64,000 nt of DNA from Streptomyces sp. 1222.5 (GTDB lineage Bacteria > Actinomycetota > Actinomycetes > Streptomycetales > Streptomycetaceae): the NCBI RefSeq assembly GCF_900105245.1, contig NZ_FNSZ01000001.1, positions 5,330,001-5,394,000 of the forward strand. Direction: 5' to 3'. Within the stretch, counting starts at the first letter, position 1, and every line of letters begins with the position of its first letter. Shown in pieces: positions 8,792-16,698 of the stretch. A program made the position numbers and the translations under genes. The notes beneath the pieces were generated by a model. It was not told the origin of the DNA. It made no database searches and was given only the letters and a program-made list of their open reading frames with translations.

Positions 8792-9094
8792 TCAGGCCTT
8801 GCGGTCGGCGACGGCCCAGGAGGCCAGGGCCACGGCGCCGGCGACACCGAGGACGGACGGCCAGGCCCCGACCTTCTTGGCCAGCGGATGGGAACCGGCG
8901 AACCCGGCGACGTACGCGGCGGTCAGCGCGCCCGCCGCCTTCCCGCCGGCTCGCGCGCGCCACTGCTGGGCGGCGGTGGCGCCGGCGACGGCCAGGACGA
9001 CCCCGCCCAGCTGCCGCTTCTTCGTCCAGCGGGCGACGCCGTAACCGCCGACGAGCCCGGTCGCGGCGACGACCGCACTGGGAACCCTGGCCAT
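8792..9094 (-). CDS. Conserved small hydrophobic protein of unknown function
   Basis: The 100-residue protein starts MARVPSAVVAATGLVGGYGVARW. It has two or three short Gly/Ala-rich hydrophobic segments separated by basic stretches (TKKRQ, ARAGGK, LAKK), consistent with a small membrane protein. ATG 9094 has a good AGGAGG-type site 5-10 nt upstream. It converges on the AraC relic. No family I can name with confidence. Confidence 0.7.
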   Translation of the reverse strand: MARVPSAVVAATGLVGGYGVARWTKKRQLGGVVLAVAGATAAQQWRARAGGKAAGALTAAYVAGFAGSHPLAKKVGAWPSVLGVAGAVALASWAVADRKA

Positions 9095-9321
9095 GACTGC
9101 CTCCTGTGTCCCTGAATCATCCCCGAGGTCTGCCCCGAGGCTAACGCGCGGACACCGGACCGGCCGGACCCGGGTCCAGGTCCCTCGAGTGTGCCGTTTT
9201 TCGCCACACAGGCCGCATCGCGCCACATGCCGCGCATTGGCCGAACACCCGCCCATGACCACCGCCTTACGGGGTACCGGGCTTGCGGTGTCCCGACGTG
9301 CCCCGAGGAGGAGCCACCACG

Positions 9322-9807
9322 ATGACCGTGACGACCCCGCAGCCGAGAGCGACCATTCCCGCCCCGTCCGCGTCCCTGCGCCCCGCGGCCCACGAGACGC
9401 CCGAGGGCGCCGGCTGGGTGATGCTGGCGGATGCGGTGCGCGAGGCGGGCCAGTACCCGACGAGAGCGGAGGCCGAACGCGTCACCCGCATCGTCCTCCG
9501 CGCCCTGGGCGCCCACGTCACCGGTGACGAGCGGGTGGCGCTGGCGCAGGCTCTGCCGCCTGAGGCGGCCCAGGTGATGGTGTCCCAGATCCCGGCCGCG
9601 CACGCCGTGTCGGCCCGCGAGTTCGTCGAGTCGGTGGCGGCGCGGCTCGAGGGCTCGACCCCGGCGACGGCCCGCTGGGACGCCGGTTCGGTCCTGAGCG
9701 TGCTGGCGGACCGGATCGGCGAGCCCCTGACGACTCGCGTCCTGGCCCAACTCCCGCCGGGCTTCGCCCTCCTGTTCGGCCGGGCGGACCTCGCGGCGAC
9801 GGCGTAG
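9322..9807 (+). CDS. DUF2267-type protein
   Basis: The 161-residue soluble protein has the DUF2267 pattern: an AERVTRIVLRALGAHVTGDERVALAQALP segment followed by a second helical half (AREFVESVAARLEG ... AGSVLSVLADRIGEPLTTRVLAQLPPGFALLF). Family function is unknown; members are often linked to stress genes. ATG 9322 follows GAGGAGG. The gene is followed by a strong terminator dyad. Confidence 0.8.
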   Translation: MTVTTPQPRATIPAPSASLRPAAHETPEGAGWVMLADAVREAGQYPTRAEAERVTRIVLRALGAHVTGDERVALAQALPPEAAQVMVSQIPAAHAVSAREFVESVAARLEGSTPATARWDAGSVLSVLADRIGEPLTTRVLAQLPPGFALLFGRADLAATA

Positions 9808-9844
9808 CGCTCGCGGCTCAGGCCTTCTCCCCGGGGCGCACAGG

Positions 9845-9886
9845 CCGACGGCGTACCGGTCGGGAGGATGACCGGTACGCCGTCGG
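9845..9886. terminator. Strong hairpin terminator between convergent genes
   Basis: A perfect 17-bp inverted repeat (9845-9861 with 9870-9886) with an 8-nt loop sits between the DUF2267 gene and the minus-strand lamin-tail gene. Confidence 0.85.
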
Positions 9887-9941
9887 GTCAGGGGAAGAGA
9901 TGTGCCGGTTCAGTGATCACCGGCGCGTCGAGCGGTGAGGC

Positions 9942-10610
9942 TCAGCGGTGGCCGCCGTGCCGACGGCCGTCGTGGCCCGGACCCCGGCGGTCGCCGTCGC
10001 GGTGGTCACGGTTGTCGCCGCGGTGGTCGCGGTTGTCGTGGCCCCAGCGGTCGTGGTCGCGGTTGTCGTGACCCCAGCGGTCGTCGCCCCGGTGCCCGCG
10101 GTTGTCGTGGCCCCAGCGGTCGTCGCCCCGGTGGCCGCGGTCGTCGTGGCCCCAGGAGACGGAGTCGACGTACCGCCCGCGGTCGTTGCGCAGGGTGGCG
10201 GTGCCGCTGCGGTCGTCCAGGACGTCCCGACGGCGGTCCTGGTAAAGGTCGTTGCCGCTGTCCCGGCCGATGCCGGTGTGGACGCGGACGGTCGAGCGGC
10301 CGTCCAGACGGTAGTCGCGGAAGGTGTAGACCCGGCCGTTCTCGGTCGACAGGGTCCAGCCGTCGAGGTTCACGGCGCGGCGGTCCTGGTTGGTGAGCTG
10401 CACCCACTCGCGGTTCAGGACGCGGTTGGAGCGGTCGTCGCGGCCCGGGGAGCGGTACTGCACGTCACTGATGACCACGTGCTCGCCGAACGAGCGGCCG
10501 TGGTCGTGGTCGGCGGCCGACGCCGGCAGCGCCGCCGCGCCCACGAGGGCGGCCGCCGCGGCAGCGGCGGCGGCGACACGGCGCGCGATCACAGAAACAG
10601 AAACGGACAC
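9942..10610 (-). CDS. Secreted lamin-tail-domain protein with Asp/His/Arg-rich repeat tail
   Basis: The 222-residue protein has a signal peptide (VIARRVAAAAAAAAALVGAAALPASAA), then a compact lamin-tail domain (VVISDVQYRSPG ... NREWVQLTNQDRRAVNLDGWTL ... YTFRDYRLDGRSTVRVHTG ... VLDDRSGTATLRNDRGRYVDSVSWG). The last 70 residues are low-complexity repeats built on RGDDRWGHDNRG. Such domains occur on secreted proteins and nucleases, but no nuclease domain is present here. GTG 10610 follows AAGGGGGA; an upstream in-frame ATG lacks a site and would bury the signal peptide. Confidence 0.82.
   Translation of the reverse strand: MSVSVSVIARRVAAAAAAAAALVGAAALPASAADHDHGRSFGEHVVISDVQYRSPGRDDRSNRVLNREWVQLTNQDRRAVNLDGWTLSTENGRVYTFRDYRLDGRSTVRVHTGIGRDSGNDLYQDRRRDVLDDRSGTATLRNDRGRYVDSVSWGHDDRGHRGDDRWGHDNRGHRGDDRWGHDNRDHDRWGHDNRDHRGDNRDHRDGDRRGPGHDGRRHGGHR
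10006..10155 (-). repeat. Tandem repeats encoding the RGDDRWGHDNRG tail
   Basis: Short direct repeats built on GGTTGTCGTGGCCCCAGCGG and GTCGCCCCGGTG units occur four or five times and encode the His/Asp/Arg tail of the lamin-tail protein. They stay in frame, so unit number may vary between strains. Confidence 0.7.
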
Positions 10611-10924
10611 GAGGTCCCCCTTTGCAGGGTCGTGCACACCCCGCCGGCCACGGCCCAGAACCGTGACCAGGGGTGCGGTGTACGGGTGGCGGCCGGTCGG
10701 CCGCACAGCCACACCCTGGGTCCGGGACGCGCCGGGCGCCGGGCGCCACGCGGCGCCTGTTACATTCCTTGGACAAATTCACAACTCTCGCCTGTATGGC
10801 ACATTCATCCCGTAAACGGACGAATGGTGACGCGTCGTCATTCGTGGAGAGCGCGTGAACAAGGGGAACGAGTGAGCCCGACGCCCCATGGCCTGGCCGC
10901 CGCTGCGACGCCTCTCACCCGAAA

Positions 10925-11230
10925 GTGAGTAACAGCCGCGGCCGTCGGACAGGGCGGCGATCCCGGACGGCGAGGGGCGTCCCGTTCGCTGTGAAGTCGG
11001 CCACAGCCGCGTCGGCACAGGCCGCGGCGCGTACCAGCTGATTAGGCGGCGAGTATCAGGCAGGCGTCGGCTTGAGCTCCTCGCGGGTCCATGCGCTGCA
11101 AGCCTCGGCGATGTCGTACGCGCATTCGAAATTGTCATGCTGCTGATGACCGCGGTGAGGCAGGGGATGCCGCACACTGGTGTATGCCGCCGTGTCCAGT
11201 CTCAATGTCAGTGGGTCGTGTCACCCTCTG
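10925..11230 (-). pseudogene. Possible small-protein remnants (DUF397-like?)
   Basis: The 669 bp between the lamin-tail and methyltransferase genes has no convincing intact gene. On the minus strand, however, two protein-like pieces occur in adjacent frames. One ends HDNFECAYDIAEACSAW followed by TREELKPTPA and a stop near 11058. The other, just downstream, reads ADAAVADFTANGTPLAVRDR and ends LLLTFG near 10925. The AVADFTANGTPLAVRD part is reminiscent of DUF397 proteins found next to XRE regulators in Streptomyces. No good start codon is seen. It may be island-edge debris, or chance. Confidence 0.25.
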
Positions 11231-11279
11231 TGATGGCTGCCGTATAGGCGTCACTGGAATTCGTGCAAGAGGAGGGGCC

Positions 11280-12410
11280 ATGACCGGGACTGACCGGGGC
11301 TACACGTCGATCGAGATCTGTGCCGGCGCGGGCGGACAGGCGATCGGACTGCACTTGGCCGGTTTCAGACACCTTGCCCTCGTTGAGATCGACAAGTACG
11401 CAGCGGCGACCCTGCGTGAAAACATCGAAGTGCACCCGAAGTGGGACTGGGAGCGCGACAACTGCGACGTTCTCTGCAAGGACGTGCTTGAGTTCGATCC
11501 CGAGCGTGACCTGGAGAAGAGCGCTGGCCTGTACCGGCGGGGCGAGGTTGATCTGCTCGCGGGCGGTGTCCCGTGCCCGCCCTTCTCCCACGCTGGGAAG
11601 CAGCTCGGCGAAGACGATGAGCGTGATCTCTTCCCGCGCATCCTTCAACTGGCTGAGATCATCCGTCCGCGCGCCGTAATGATCGAGAACGTACGCGGTC
11701 TCATGGACGCCAAGTTCGACGACTACAGGTCGCGGATCCAGGCCATCCTTGAGGAGATGGAGCCTGACGACGACGGGCTGCCGGGCTACGAGGTAGTGAG
11801 CTGGAAGGTTTACGAGGCCGAGAAGTTCGGCGTGCCGCAGCTTCGGCCGCGCTCCATCCTCGTCGCCTTCCGCAAGGACGTCCTCAAGGACCTGAAGTAC
11901 GAAGCCCCGACGCCCAGTGCCGAAAGGGTCACGGTCTTCGATGCGCTCGAGGAGACGATGAACGAGCGCTTCAAGCTGTTCGAGGACGGGCCTCGGGCCG
12001 CCCAGGCGCAAAGGGTGTTCGAGGACTGGAAGAGGGACGCCCGCAAGGACGTCGCCCCCACGCTGGTTGGCGGCTCGAAGAAGCACGGAGGCGCTGACCT
12101 CGGTCCCAGCCGGGCCAAGAAGGCCTGGCGCTCTCTGGGGGTTTCGGGCATGGGTGTGGCCAACGCGCCAGTGGACGGTGAGCCGACCGGTTCTGAGGAC
12201 CGGGATCTGTTCGGTGCCGATGGTCCGATGCTCACGGTCCGGCAGGCCGCGATCATTCAAGGGTTCCCGCTGGAGTGGGACTTCGCAGGACGCAAGACCG
12301 CCCAGTACCGGCAGGTAGGGAACGCGTTTCCGCCGCCCGTCGCGCAGGCCATCGGCGAATCGATCATCGAGGTGCTCAAAGCGGACCGCAGGCGCGGTGC
12401 CAGTCGGTGA
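11280..12410 (+). CDS. Type II DNA cytosine-5 methyltransferase
   Basis: The 376-residue enzyme has the ordered m5C motifs: I (SIEICAGAGGQAIGLHLAGF, residues 10-29), the acidic VEID after strand 2, IV with catalytic Cys99 (GGVPCPPFSHAGKQ), VI (MIENVRG, 134-140), VIII (QLRPRSILVAF), IX-type sequence near DGPMLTVRQAAIIQGFP, and X (QVGNAFPPPVAQAIGESI). It methylates cytosine in a specific site and is the only methylase in the island, so it presumably protects the host against the NaeI-like nuclease 5.6 kb away. A predicted GCCGGC target is inference only. Start: ATG 11280 after GAGGAGGGG. Base composition is clearly lower in GC than the flanks. Confidence 0.95.
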   Translation: MTGTDRGYTSIEICAGAGGQAIGLHLAGFRHLALVEIDKYAAATLRENIEVHPKWDWERDNCDVLCKDVLEFDPERDLEKSAGLYRRGEVDLLAGGVPCPPFSHAGKQLGEDDERDLFPRILQLAEIIRPRAVMIENVRGLMDAKFDDYRSRIQAILEEMEPDDDGLPGYEVVSWKVYEAEKFGVPQLRPRSILVAFRKDVLKDLKYEAPTPSAERVTVFDALEETMNERFKLFEDGPRAAQAQRVFEDWKRDARKDVAPTLVGGSKKHGGADLGPSRAKKAWRSLGVSGMGVANAPVDGEPTGSEDRDLFGADGPMLTVRQAAIIQGFPLEWDFAGRKTAQYRQVGNAFPPPVAQAIGESIIEVLKADRRRGASR

Positions 12411-12463
12411 CTGAGGGCGGTTGAGGAGCGGCGAACGTAAGGGGTCCGCGGCTCAGCCGCCCG

Positions 12464-14290
12464 TCAGGGGAGTCGGCTGTCCAGGTGTGCGAGGAGGGCA
12501 TGGATGTCATCGGCATCCATGCCGAGGCCCGTGGTCTCCTCCTCCTGGAGATCGCCGAGTTGCCGCACCGCAGGGTCATCGAGCACGCTGCCCAGGAAGT
12601 GCAGCTTCTTTTCGAGACGCACGGCGACGATTTCATCGATCGTTCCCCGGGCCGCCAGCACGGTTACGCGCGTATCGGTGCCTGGAGGCAGCCCAAGCCG
12701 GTGAATACGGTCGAGGCTCTGGAGGAAGCGGCCGGCCATGAAGTCGCGGTCCACGTAAACGGCATCGTGACAGACCTGATGAAGGCTAATCCCCTCACCC
12801 AGAGTCGCGGGGTTGGAGATCAGGACCATGCATGACGGATCCTCGCGGAAGCGGGTGAGCTCAGTTTCCCGCTCCTGGGCCGAGGTGGACCCATGGATGG
12901 AAGCGGGGGCATGCGGCGCCAGTAGCTCCTCCAAAGTCTTCTGGCTTCGGACGAACCCTGTCCAGACCAGTGTTTTGCGGCCAGCTCGCGCGTTCTTCGC
13001 GACGATACGAATTGTTTCCTCGTATTTGGGCGACAACTCATGCCGCGGAAGCCTCTGAAGCAGCGTATGCAGCGAGTCCCCATCGGAGACGTCAAGCGCC
13101 GGCAGCTGATAGGCGAGCGCTTCATAGGGGGTGTCGCTGGGAGCTAGCAGGGCGGGGCTGATCGCGGCCATCAGCGTGCGCATCGCTGCCTTGCCGAGTG
13201 AGGTCAGGTCACCTCTGCGTGCGGACGGCTCCCCCTTGAGCGCGTCGTACAACTCGCGGTGCACGGGCGGTAGGTCGACATAGCGGACCACGGGCTCAAA
13301 GGGAGGGAGGCCCAGCTCCTTCTTCGTCGTCCGCGTGAACAGCGGGCGCAGGGCCTGACTGGCATAGGCGAGATCGCCGCCGCTGACCGCTTCGACGACG
13401 AGTTGTTTCCCCCGTCCTGGCCAGACGAACGAGAGCAGGCTTTCCAGGTCCCGGGCGCCATTGGGAGCCGGTGTCCCGGTGAGGATGAGGCGCCGCCGGG
13501 CCAGAGGGCCGAGCGAGAGACAGGCGGAACCATAAGCGCCGCGGGCTCCGAGCTTCATACGGTGCGCTTCATCAAGCACGAACATCGCCGGGGCCGTGCG
13601 CAACCACTCTGACAGGTGGCTGACGGAGCCGGCCAGCCGCTCGTAGTTGACCAGGACGACATCGGCTCTCGGGTCCGGAAATCCGCTGTCCATGACGGAG
13701 ATCAGCACGGGCTCCTTGAAGCAGACCTCCCCTTCGAATTGCCACGCCTCATAGGCTGGCTTGGGGCATACGACGAGAAGGCGCCGGACCTCTCCCCGCT
13801 CACGCAAGGCGCTGAAGACCGCCAGCGCCGTGCGGGTCTTGCCAGCACCAGGAACGCTGAAGTTCGCTCCGTGTCCCAGAGACAGCAGCTCTGCGATATC
13901 CCGCAGCTGGAACGAAGTGAGGTCCGCCTGCCAGCCTGCGCCCAGCAACGCGTGGACATCATCTGGTGCGAGCGGTGCCTGAGAGCTGAAGGCCGGGGAG
14001 CTGAGCCGGGCCTGCACGGTCTCGGCGTCATCAAGGACGCCGGTGACCAGGCTGGCCAGCTCAGGCTCCCACTCGACATCAGAGTGGGGCCAGCCGGCCA
14101 GCTCGCCGATGGAGAACAGAAAGCTGTCCAGATCAGCGTCCGAGGTCAGCGGGCCGCGCTGGCCACCCGGAGTCACGCGGGTGGCCAGCATCCCGAAGTC
14201 CCCTTCCAGGCCAGGCCGCGCACGCAGCACTGCCCGCGTCCTGGTGATGTCGAAGGTGATCCGGAGAGACGGGAGATCAGAGTCGGTCAT
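12464..14290 (-). CDS. SNF2-family (SF2) helicase/ATPase of the defence island
   Basis: The 608-residue protein has a roughly 120-residue N-terminal region followed by SNF2 motifs: Walker A VPGAGKT (146-152), DEAH box (240-243), TGTPAPN (271-277), and C-terminal motifs LVWTGFVRSQKTLEEL, LISNPATLGEGISLHQ and QSLDRIHRLG (motif VI, QxxxRxxRxG). SNF2 proteins translocate on duplex DNA or strip proteins from it. Its ATG overlaps the stop of the ParB-like gene (ATGA, 14287-14290), so the two are translationally coupled. It converges with the methyltransferase gene across 53 bp that show no clear terminator. Confidence 0.92.
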   Translation of the reverse strand: MTDSDLPSLRITFDITRTRAVLRARPGLEGDFGMLATRVTPGGQRGPLTSDADLDSFLFSIGELAGWPHSDVEWEPELASLVTGVLDDAETVQARLSSPAFSSQAPLAPDDVHALLGAGWQADLTSFQLRDIAELLSLGHGANFSVPGAGKTRTALAVFSALRERGEVRRLLVVCPKPAYEAWQFEGEVCFKEPVLISVMDSGFPDPRADVVLVNYERLAGSVSHLSEWLRTAPAMFVLDEAHRMKLGARGAYGSACLSLGPLARRRLILTGTPAPNGARDLESLLSFVWPGRGKQLVVEAVSGGDLAYASQALRPLFTRTTKKELGLPPFEPVVRYVDLPPVHRELYDALKGEPSARRGDLTSLGKAAMRTLMAAISPALLAPSDTPYEALAYQLPALDVSDGDSLHTLLQRLPRHELSPKYEETIRIVAKNARAGRKTLVWTGFVRSQKTLEELLAPHAPASIHGSTSAQERETELTRFREDPSCMVLISNPATLGEGISLHQVCHDAVYVDRDFMAGRFLQSLDRIHRLGLPPGTDTRVTVLAARGTIDEIVAVRLEKKLHFLGSVLDDPAVRQLGDLQEEETTGLGMDADDIHALLAHLDSRLP

Positions 14291-15702
14291 CGCTGGTCTG
14301 CCACGGCTTCACGCAGCCACGCCAGGCCTTCTCCGGGAAGCTGGATGCTCCGTGACGCTTCAGCTGACAGCTTGGCCAGCGCTTGCCTGAGCACGATCAG
14401 CGTGTCATCGAAAGCACCCTCGTCCAGGCTATTGTTGCCCCGCGCCAGTGCCAGGTCGGTGACGCACTGCTGGAGATCATCGACTGCGGCGATGATGCGG
14501 TCGGGAGCGACAAGCCGTTTCTTCTGCTTACGGATGGCGTCCTGAGCGGCTTGGATCGACTCGTCGAATGCCTTCTCCAGCAGGGAGACGGAGCGGTTGG
14601 CCTCAGTCATCTCTTCGGGAGTCGCGCTGGTCCCGGACTTCTGCGTGGCCTTGGCCCTGAGGAGCGAGTCCGTGAGGGCGCGGGCCTTGGCTGTCTCGGA
14701 ACTCGGCCCCGGCACCGTGCGGTTGAGGCCGGGGATGGAGACCGCCTTCGGTGGCTCCGGCGCCGTCTCCCGGGATCCCTCAGGCAGGCGATGAGCCAGA
14801 TAGTTCTCCCGGAAGTCCGTGCGGATGAAGCGGATGTCGGTCTTGGCCACATCAAGGACGATCGCTGCCAGCCGGTACTCGAGAAGGGTGTCTGCCTTCT
14901 CCTTGTCCCTGGCCTTCTCCTTGACGTAGGCCCGGTACAGCTCGGCGAAGCGCTCCTGTGCGTCTTCGAAGTCCATCAGGCGCAGCTTGGTCTGGCCGTG
15001 CTCGCTGCGCTTCACCAAGTCACGCAACTGGCCGAGAACCCACGTGTCCCGCTCAAGTGCTGGCGTCGAAGTGTGGAACAGCTTGGCGATCGCAGCGAGG
15101 GGAAGGCCCTGCTGAATCTGCTCTTCAACGGCCATCAGCCGGTTGATGTAGGAGTACTCGCGCCGGCGGTCGGGCCTGAGCTGCAATGACAATTCGACAG
15201 AGCGGATGTCGTCCCACGTGCAGCTGGCGGGCAGCACACCCACGCGGATGGACTGGATGCCCAGTTCCCTGAGAGCGGCTCGCCGGGTGTTTCCGTTGAC
15301 GAGAACTCCATCACGGGAGATGAGCCCCGGCTCGTTCTGCCGGTGCTCCTGGAGGCTTTGCTTCAGTTTTTCGAAGTCAGGGTCGCGCTGGTGCGGGTCA
15401 GACGGCTTCGCCATCAGCAGCTCGTGCAGATAGCCCTGGCCGGCCTCGGACCAGTGATCCTTCGTCAGTGCCTCCTCCCGGGCGGGGTCGTAGGCACGCT
15501 GTGCACTGACTCTGTGAGTTGCGGGGTTGTAGTAGAGCCGGTCGACCGGCATGTCGATGACTTCGACGTGGATCGGGCGGCCCCGGAACTCCACGCGGAG
15601 TGTTTCGGGCACGGAGACTCCCGAGCGCGCATCCTGCAGCCGCTGCTCCACCTGGGCGCGGATCTCGTCCGCTGTCGGCGGGACGCCGAAGTCCGTCGGC
15701 AT
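14287..15702 (-). CDS. ParB-like domain protein (island component)
   Basis: The protein has 471 residues. Residues about 45-200 form a ParB/Srx-type domain: FRGRPIHVEVIDMPVDRLYYNP, then FEKLKQSLQEHRQNEPGLI and the hallmark VLVNGNTRRAALRELG (133-148). A helical, charged region (VKEKARDKEKADTLLEY) and a C-terminal helical domain follow. ParB-fold proteins bind DNA and nucleotides, and some act as nucleases. A role in DNA targeting for the coupled SNF2 helicase is inferred from the ATGA overlap. ATG 15702 has GAGAGG about 6 nt upstream. Confidence 0.85.
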   Translation of the reverse strand: MPTDFGVPPTADEIRAQVEQRLQDARSGVSVPETLRVEFRGRPIHVEVIDMPVDRLYYNPATHRVSAQRAYDPAREEALTKDHWSEAGQGYLHELLMAKPSDPHQRDPDFEKLKQSLQEHRQNEPGLISRDGVLVNGNTRRAALRELGIQSIRVGVLPASCTWDDIRSVELSLQLRPDRRREYSYINRLMAVEEQIQQGLPLAAIAKLFHTSTPALERDTWVLGQLRDLVKRSEHGQTKLRLMDFEDAQERFAELYRAYVKEKARDKEKADTLLEYRLAAIVLDVAKTDIRFIRTDFRENYLAHRLPEGSRETAPEPPKAVSIPGLNRTVPGPSSETAKARALTDSLLRAKATQKSGTSATPEEMTEANRSVSLLEKAFDESIQAAQDAIRKQKKRLVAPDRIIAAVDDLQQCVTDLALARGNNSLDEGAFDDTLIVLRQALAKLSAEASRSIQLPGEGLAWLREAVADQR

Positions 15703-15791
15703 GACTACCTCTCGTAGCTGGAGTGACGTGTGGGTGGTGAGATGGAACTGACAGGGGCGGTCGCCGCCGGCTGGCCCGCCCCCGCGGGCGT

Positions 15792-16469
15792 TCAGGCCAG
15801 GCCGTCGCGAAAGGCTTCGCGTGCTTCGGCCGGCAGCGCCCGGTACTTCGCCCAGACGTTCTCAATGGAACTGAACGTCCTGATGTCCTGCTTGATCCAG
15901 GACTTCAGGATGTCGAGTTCGAGCGAGGGCAGCGAGGCGGCCTCGGAGAGCAGTGCCGGTACGTCGTACGTGGAACCGATGCCGCCGACCCGGCAGCGGT
16001 TGCACTCGACGACGTACTGGAGAGCCTTAGTGCCGTTCGGCAGCAGGACTTCACGCTTGGCCACGTCGAGCTGAGCTGTGACCTCCGAGTCGGCATACGT
16101 GTCTCCCGGGGTGGCACCACACGAACTGCACTTGTGGTTGTAGGCGGCCAGCAGCTCCCGGCGTTGGTTCACCGTGATCGCACTTTTCGGCCGGGTGCCG
16201 CGGCCAGGCTCCCAGACGGGCTCGCCGCGCTGTGCATAGCGCTGTTCGTTGGCGTCGAGGTCGACGTCCTCGCGCTTGGTGTCGATCTTCCACCCGAAAT
16301 CACGGAGATCCCGCATGCGTCGGTCGATCTGTGCCACATCCGGAAAGGCTTCACGGAGCTCTGCCTTGGTGAAGACGTTCCCTTCACCGACCACCTGGAC
16401 GAGCCAGAGTGCGGCGCGCTTCATCGTGCCCAGTTTGCTGTCCTGCCATGAAGGCAAGGCCGTGCTCAT
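15792..16469 (-). CDS. HNH-like treble-clef zinc protein, catalytic His apparently missing
   Basis: The protein has 225 residues. The N-terminal half looks like a winged helix (MKRAALWLVQVVGEGNVFTKAELREAFPDVAQIDRRMRDL). The C-terminal half has the HNH framework: CSSCGATPGD for the first zinc knuckle and CNRC for the second, with LDVAKREVLLPNG in between. In active HNH enzymes the LDV position is normally xDH or xHH; here no histidine is seen. A DNA-binding or degenerate role is therefore possible. It is the first gene of the HNH-ParB-SNF2 operon, with an 89-bp gap to ParB. Start: ATG 16469 with GAGGTGG upstream. Confidence 0.8.
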   Translation of the reverse strand: MSTALPSWQDSKLGTMKRAALWLVQVVGEGNVFTKAELREAFPDVAQIDRRMRDLRDFGWKIDTKREDVDLDANEQRYAQRGEPVWEPGRGTRPKSAITVNQRRELLAAYNHKCSSCGATPGDTYADSEVTAQLDVAKREVLLPNGTKALQYVVECNRCRVGGIGSTYDVPALLSEAASLPSLELDILKSWIKQDIRTFSSIENVWAKYRALPAEAREAFRDGLA

Positions 16470-16490
16470 CCGCCACCTCGCAGAGCCTGA

Positions 16491-16542
16491 GCGGGCCAGC
16501 CCGACTGCATGTCAGGGCGGTTGATGCCTGACAGTGGCCCGC
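16491..16542. promoter_or_regulatory. Nested dyad in the divergent control region
   Basis: The 229 bp between the HNH-like gene (minus) and the HTH gene (plus) contain TGTCAGG-N10-CCTGACA (16510-16533). It is flanked by a second pairing arm, GCGGGCCA (16491-16498) with TGGCCCGC (16535-16542). The position 22 bp upstream of the minus-strand start suits an operator, or an RNA leader hairpin, for the HTH regulator. Function is inferred. Confidence 0.5.
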
Positions 16543-16698
16543 TGGGCGTAACAGAACTCCAAGTCGACCAGGAAAGAAAGTGGTTGCGTGTTCAGATGGG
16601 GATCCGGACATAGGTGAGACGCCAGGCAGGGAAGGGTGGCGGCACACTGTTGTCGAAAGCCGGTGTTTCGCCGTGGGGTGAGGAAAGAAGGAGCTGGC

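Noticed and set aside
9990..10155. Possible CRISPR array
   Set aside because: The repeats are adjacent, coding and without unique spacers; they encode a protein tail. No cas genes are present.
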